Assembly (NCBI RefSeq): GCF_003096355.1
Contig: NZ_QEKI01000001.1
Coordinates: 186,001-250,000 of the forward strand
Reading direction: 5' to 3'
Source of the DNA: Pontibacter virosus
GTDB lineage: Bacteria; Bacteroidota; Bacteroidia; Cytophagales; Hymenobacteraceae
Length of the DNA: 64,000 nt
Part shown: positions 62,435 to 64,000 of the stretch, piece after piece
How the letters are laid out: the number at the start of each line of letters is the position of its first letter
Numbering within the stretch: the first letter of the stretch is position 1
Translations under genes and position numbers: made by a program
Notes under the pieces: model-generated
Seen by the model: the letters and a program-made list of their open reading frames with translations, nothing else
The model's database searches: none
Told to the model about the DNA's origin: nothing

Positions 62435-63937
62435 ATGGAGAATATAAATGTCGAATTAATATTATTTTCTATTGCTATCCTATTTTTCCTGAGTATCCTG
62501 GCCGGTAAAGCAGGACATAGATTCGGTGTTCCAGCCTTATTGCTATTTCTGTCGGTGGGTATGATCTCGGGCACCGATGGCATCGGCATTCAATTCGAAA
62601 ATATACAAATTGCACAAATCATCGGTACGGTGGCCCTCTGTATCATTCTGTTCTCGGGCGGTATGGACACCAAAATTGCCGACATCCGGCCGGTCATGGC
62701 GCAGGGGGTTGTATTGGCGACCGTGGGTGTGTTTCTCACCGCTGTATTGACGGGTTTTGCCATTTGGTGGGTGCTGGGCATGACGGTTGAGTCCGCAGGT
62801 ATAGGCCTGACAACTTCATTGCTTTTAGCGGCCACCATGTCCTCCACCGACTCCGCGTCCGTTTTCTCGATTCTCCGGTCTAAAAGAATGCAGCTCAAAA
62901 ACAACCTCCGCCCTATGCTGGAGTTGGAAAGCGGCAGTAACGACCCGATGGCTTACATTCTGACTATTACGCTCATTGAAATTGTGCTGATGGAAAGCGG
63001 GGTGAATTACTGGGCCGCAGGAGGCATGCTGGTAATGCAGCTTGTTGTTGGAGGTGCTGCAGGCTTCATTTTTGGCAAGCTGGCTGTGCGCCTGATTAAC
63101 CGGGTTGACATCGACAACGGCTCCCTTTACCCGATACTGGTTTTCACTTGCTGTATCTTCATCTTCTCGGCCACCTACTTTATCAAGGGCAACGGTTTTC
63201 TGGCAGTATACATTGGCGGCCTCGTTATCGGCAACTCTAAGTTTGTGCACAAGCGCTCGTCCCTCAACTTCTTCGATGGCATGGCCTGGATGAGCCAGTT
63301 GCTGATGTTCCTTACCCTGGGCCTATTAGTGAATCCGCGCGAACTGGTTCCCATTATTATCCCAGGTCTGATCATCAGCTTCCTGATGATTTTCATCACC
63401 CGTCCGCTGAGTGTATTCCTATGCCTGATGCCCTTCCGCAAAATGGGTGTCAAAGACAAAGCCTACATTTCGTGGGTAGGCTTGCGGGGAGCAGTGCCTA
63501 TTATCTTTGCCATTTTGCCGCTGGCTGCAGACGTACCACATGCCCGCCTCATGTTTAACATCGTGTTTTTCTGTACGCTGGTTTCGCTGGTGGTGCAGGG
63601 TACGTCACTTTCAAGGATGGCCGTTTGGTTGGGGCTGGCAGAGCAACCGCGTGAGCTTGAAAAACTAAAAGATTTCGACATTGAGTTTTCTGATGAAATT
63701 AAATCCATTACGACAGAGATCAACATCACGGCGCACGCGCTTATTAATGGGAACCACCTGATGGATTTGCCACTGCCAGACAAGACACTTGCCGTTATGG
63801 TGAAACGCGATGACAAGTATTTTGTACCGAAAGGCAAAACGGTTTTGCAGGAAGATGACAAGCTCCTCATTATTACAGACGACCACGAAGCCCTGATGCA
63901 AACCATGCAAAACCTGGGAGCTGCAAGCAAACTGTAA
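62435..63937 (+). CDS. potassium/proton antiporter, CPA1 family with RCK_C domain
   Basis: A 500-residue protein with about 12 membrane helices. Motifs: MSSTDSASVFSILRSK (ion-site region), LELESGSNDPMAYILT and SWVGLRGAVPIIFA. The C-terminal RCK_C/TrkA_C domain (about 415-490; PDKTLAVMVKRDDKYFVPKG) is typical of the CvrA/NhaP2-type K+/H+ antiporters. It would export K+ (or Na+) to balance turgor and pH. The window ends 63 bases after the stop; no terminator is visible within it. Confidence 0.93.
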   Translation: MENINVELILFSIAILFFLSILAGKAGHRFGVPALLLFLSVGMISGTDGIGIQFENIQIAQIIGTVALCIILFSGGMDTKIADIRPVMAQGVVLATVGVFLTAVLTGFAIWWVLGMTVESAGIGLTTSLLLAATMSSTDSASVFSILRSKRMQLKNNLRPMLELESGSNDPMAYILTITLIEIVLMESGVNYWAAGGMLVMQLVVGGAAGFIFGKLAVRLINRVDIDNGSLYPILVFTCCIFIFSATYFIKGNGFLAVYIGGLVIGNSKFVHKRSSLNFFDGMAWMSQLLMFLTLGLLVNPRELVPIIIPGLIISFLMIFITRPLSVFLCLMPFRKMGVKDKAYISWVGLRGAVPIIFAILPLAADVPHARLMFNIVFFCTLVSLVVQGTSLSRMAVWLGLAEQPRELEKLKDFDIEFSDEIKSITTEINITAHALINGNHLMDLPLPDKTLAVMVKRDDKYFVPKGKTVLQEDDKLLIITDDHEALMQTMQNLGAASKL

Positions 63938-64000
63938 CCTACCCGTAAAGGGAAGCCCTGTTATTTACGTGTACTGCAACTGCTCCCTGACCTCTAAAAT

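Noticed and set aside
1..64000. tRNA, rRNA or insertion sequences
   Set aside because: I saw no T-loop/anticodon patterns, rRNA-like sequence, transposase motifs or terminal inverted repeats with target duplications.

Overview
The window is a stretch of chromosome from a member of the Bacteroidota, most likely a Cytophagales of the Hymenobacteraceae (Pontibacter-like) type. The evidence is a SusC/RagA outer-membrane receptor, the gliding lipoprotein GldH, a type IX secretion C-terminal domain, a fused SecDF, GWxTD and DUF2723 proteins, type B L31, and at least 17 promoters carrying the Bacteroidota -7 element TAnnTTTG. The genus is my inference. No rRNA, tRNA, CRISPR array, prophage or insertion sequence was recognised.

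Layout. 1-3.0 kb: a truncated susC gene divergent from a FadR-type regulator, with two matching operator-like dyads between them. 3.0-12.2 kb: bacilliredoxin, PurD, RecQ, a KdsD-ManC sugar-phosphate operon, RlmB and a GWxTD lipoprotein. 12.3-24.2 kb: a DUF2723 membrane protein, a T9SS cargo protein, YceI, BirA, then an RsfS-FtsH-LUD-LpxH-propeller run, a small drug/guanidinium exporter and a double GNAT protein. 24.4-31.0 kb: alcohol dehydrogenase, a flippase, a PSP1 protein overlapping gldH, a membrane EEP protein and a cold-shock protein. 31.4-33.3 kb: a 629-residue Gly/Ser/Tyr/Gln repeat protein. 33.4-43.1 kb: NmrA-like SDR, a lipoprotein, a 1318-residue DUF4011-like helicase, an unknown membrane protein, a lipoprotein hydrolase, Nudix and HhH proteins. 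43.1-52.1 kb: an NSS transporter with an unlisted 53-residue MetS-like subunit, RmlD-like reductase, cyclophilin, AGCS symporter, HemC, HolB and a GlmU-like protein. 52.1-64 kb: a lipoprotein, L31, PyrR-like, RdgB, Udk, TrkA-type protein, SecDF, Nfu and two cation/proton antiporters.

Most of the window is housekeeping. Four things stand out. (1) The heptamer GGTATAG/CTATACC, usually inside CAGGTATAG, occurs about 80 times by eye in both coding and non-coding DNA, about ten times the random expectation; it forms palindromes in intergenic DNA and even supplies stop codons. (2) The 31.4-33.3 kb gene encodes a FUS-like [G/S]Y[G/S] low-complexity protein, with a rare strong Shine-Dalgarno sequence, beside a cold-shock RNA-binding protein. 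(3) The DUF4011-like helicase has a C-terminal nuclease-like region and may be a lone defence gene of the Hhe type. (4) The susC/FadR intergenic region carries paired GntR-type operators.

Starts were moved downstream from the longest open frame where a signal peptide, family N-terminus or promoter required it. All counts were made by eye. No database search was possible.
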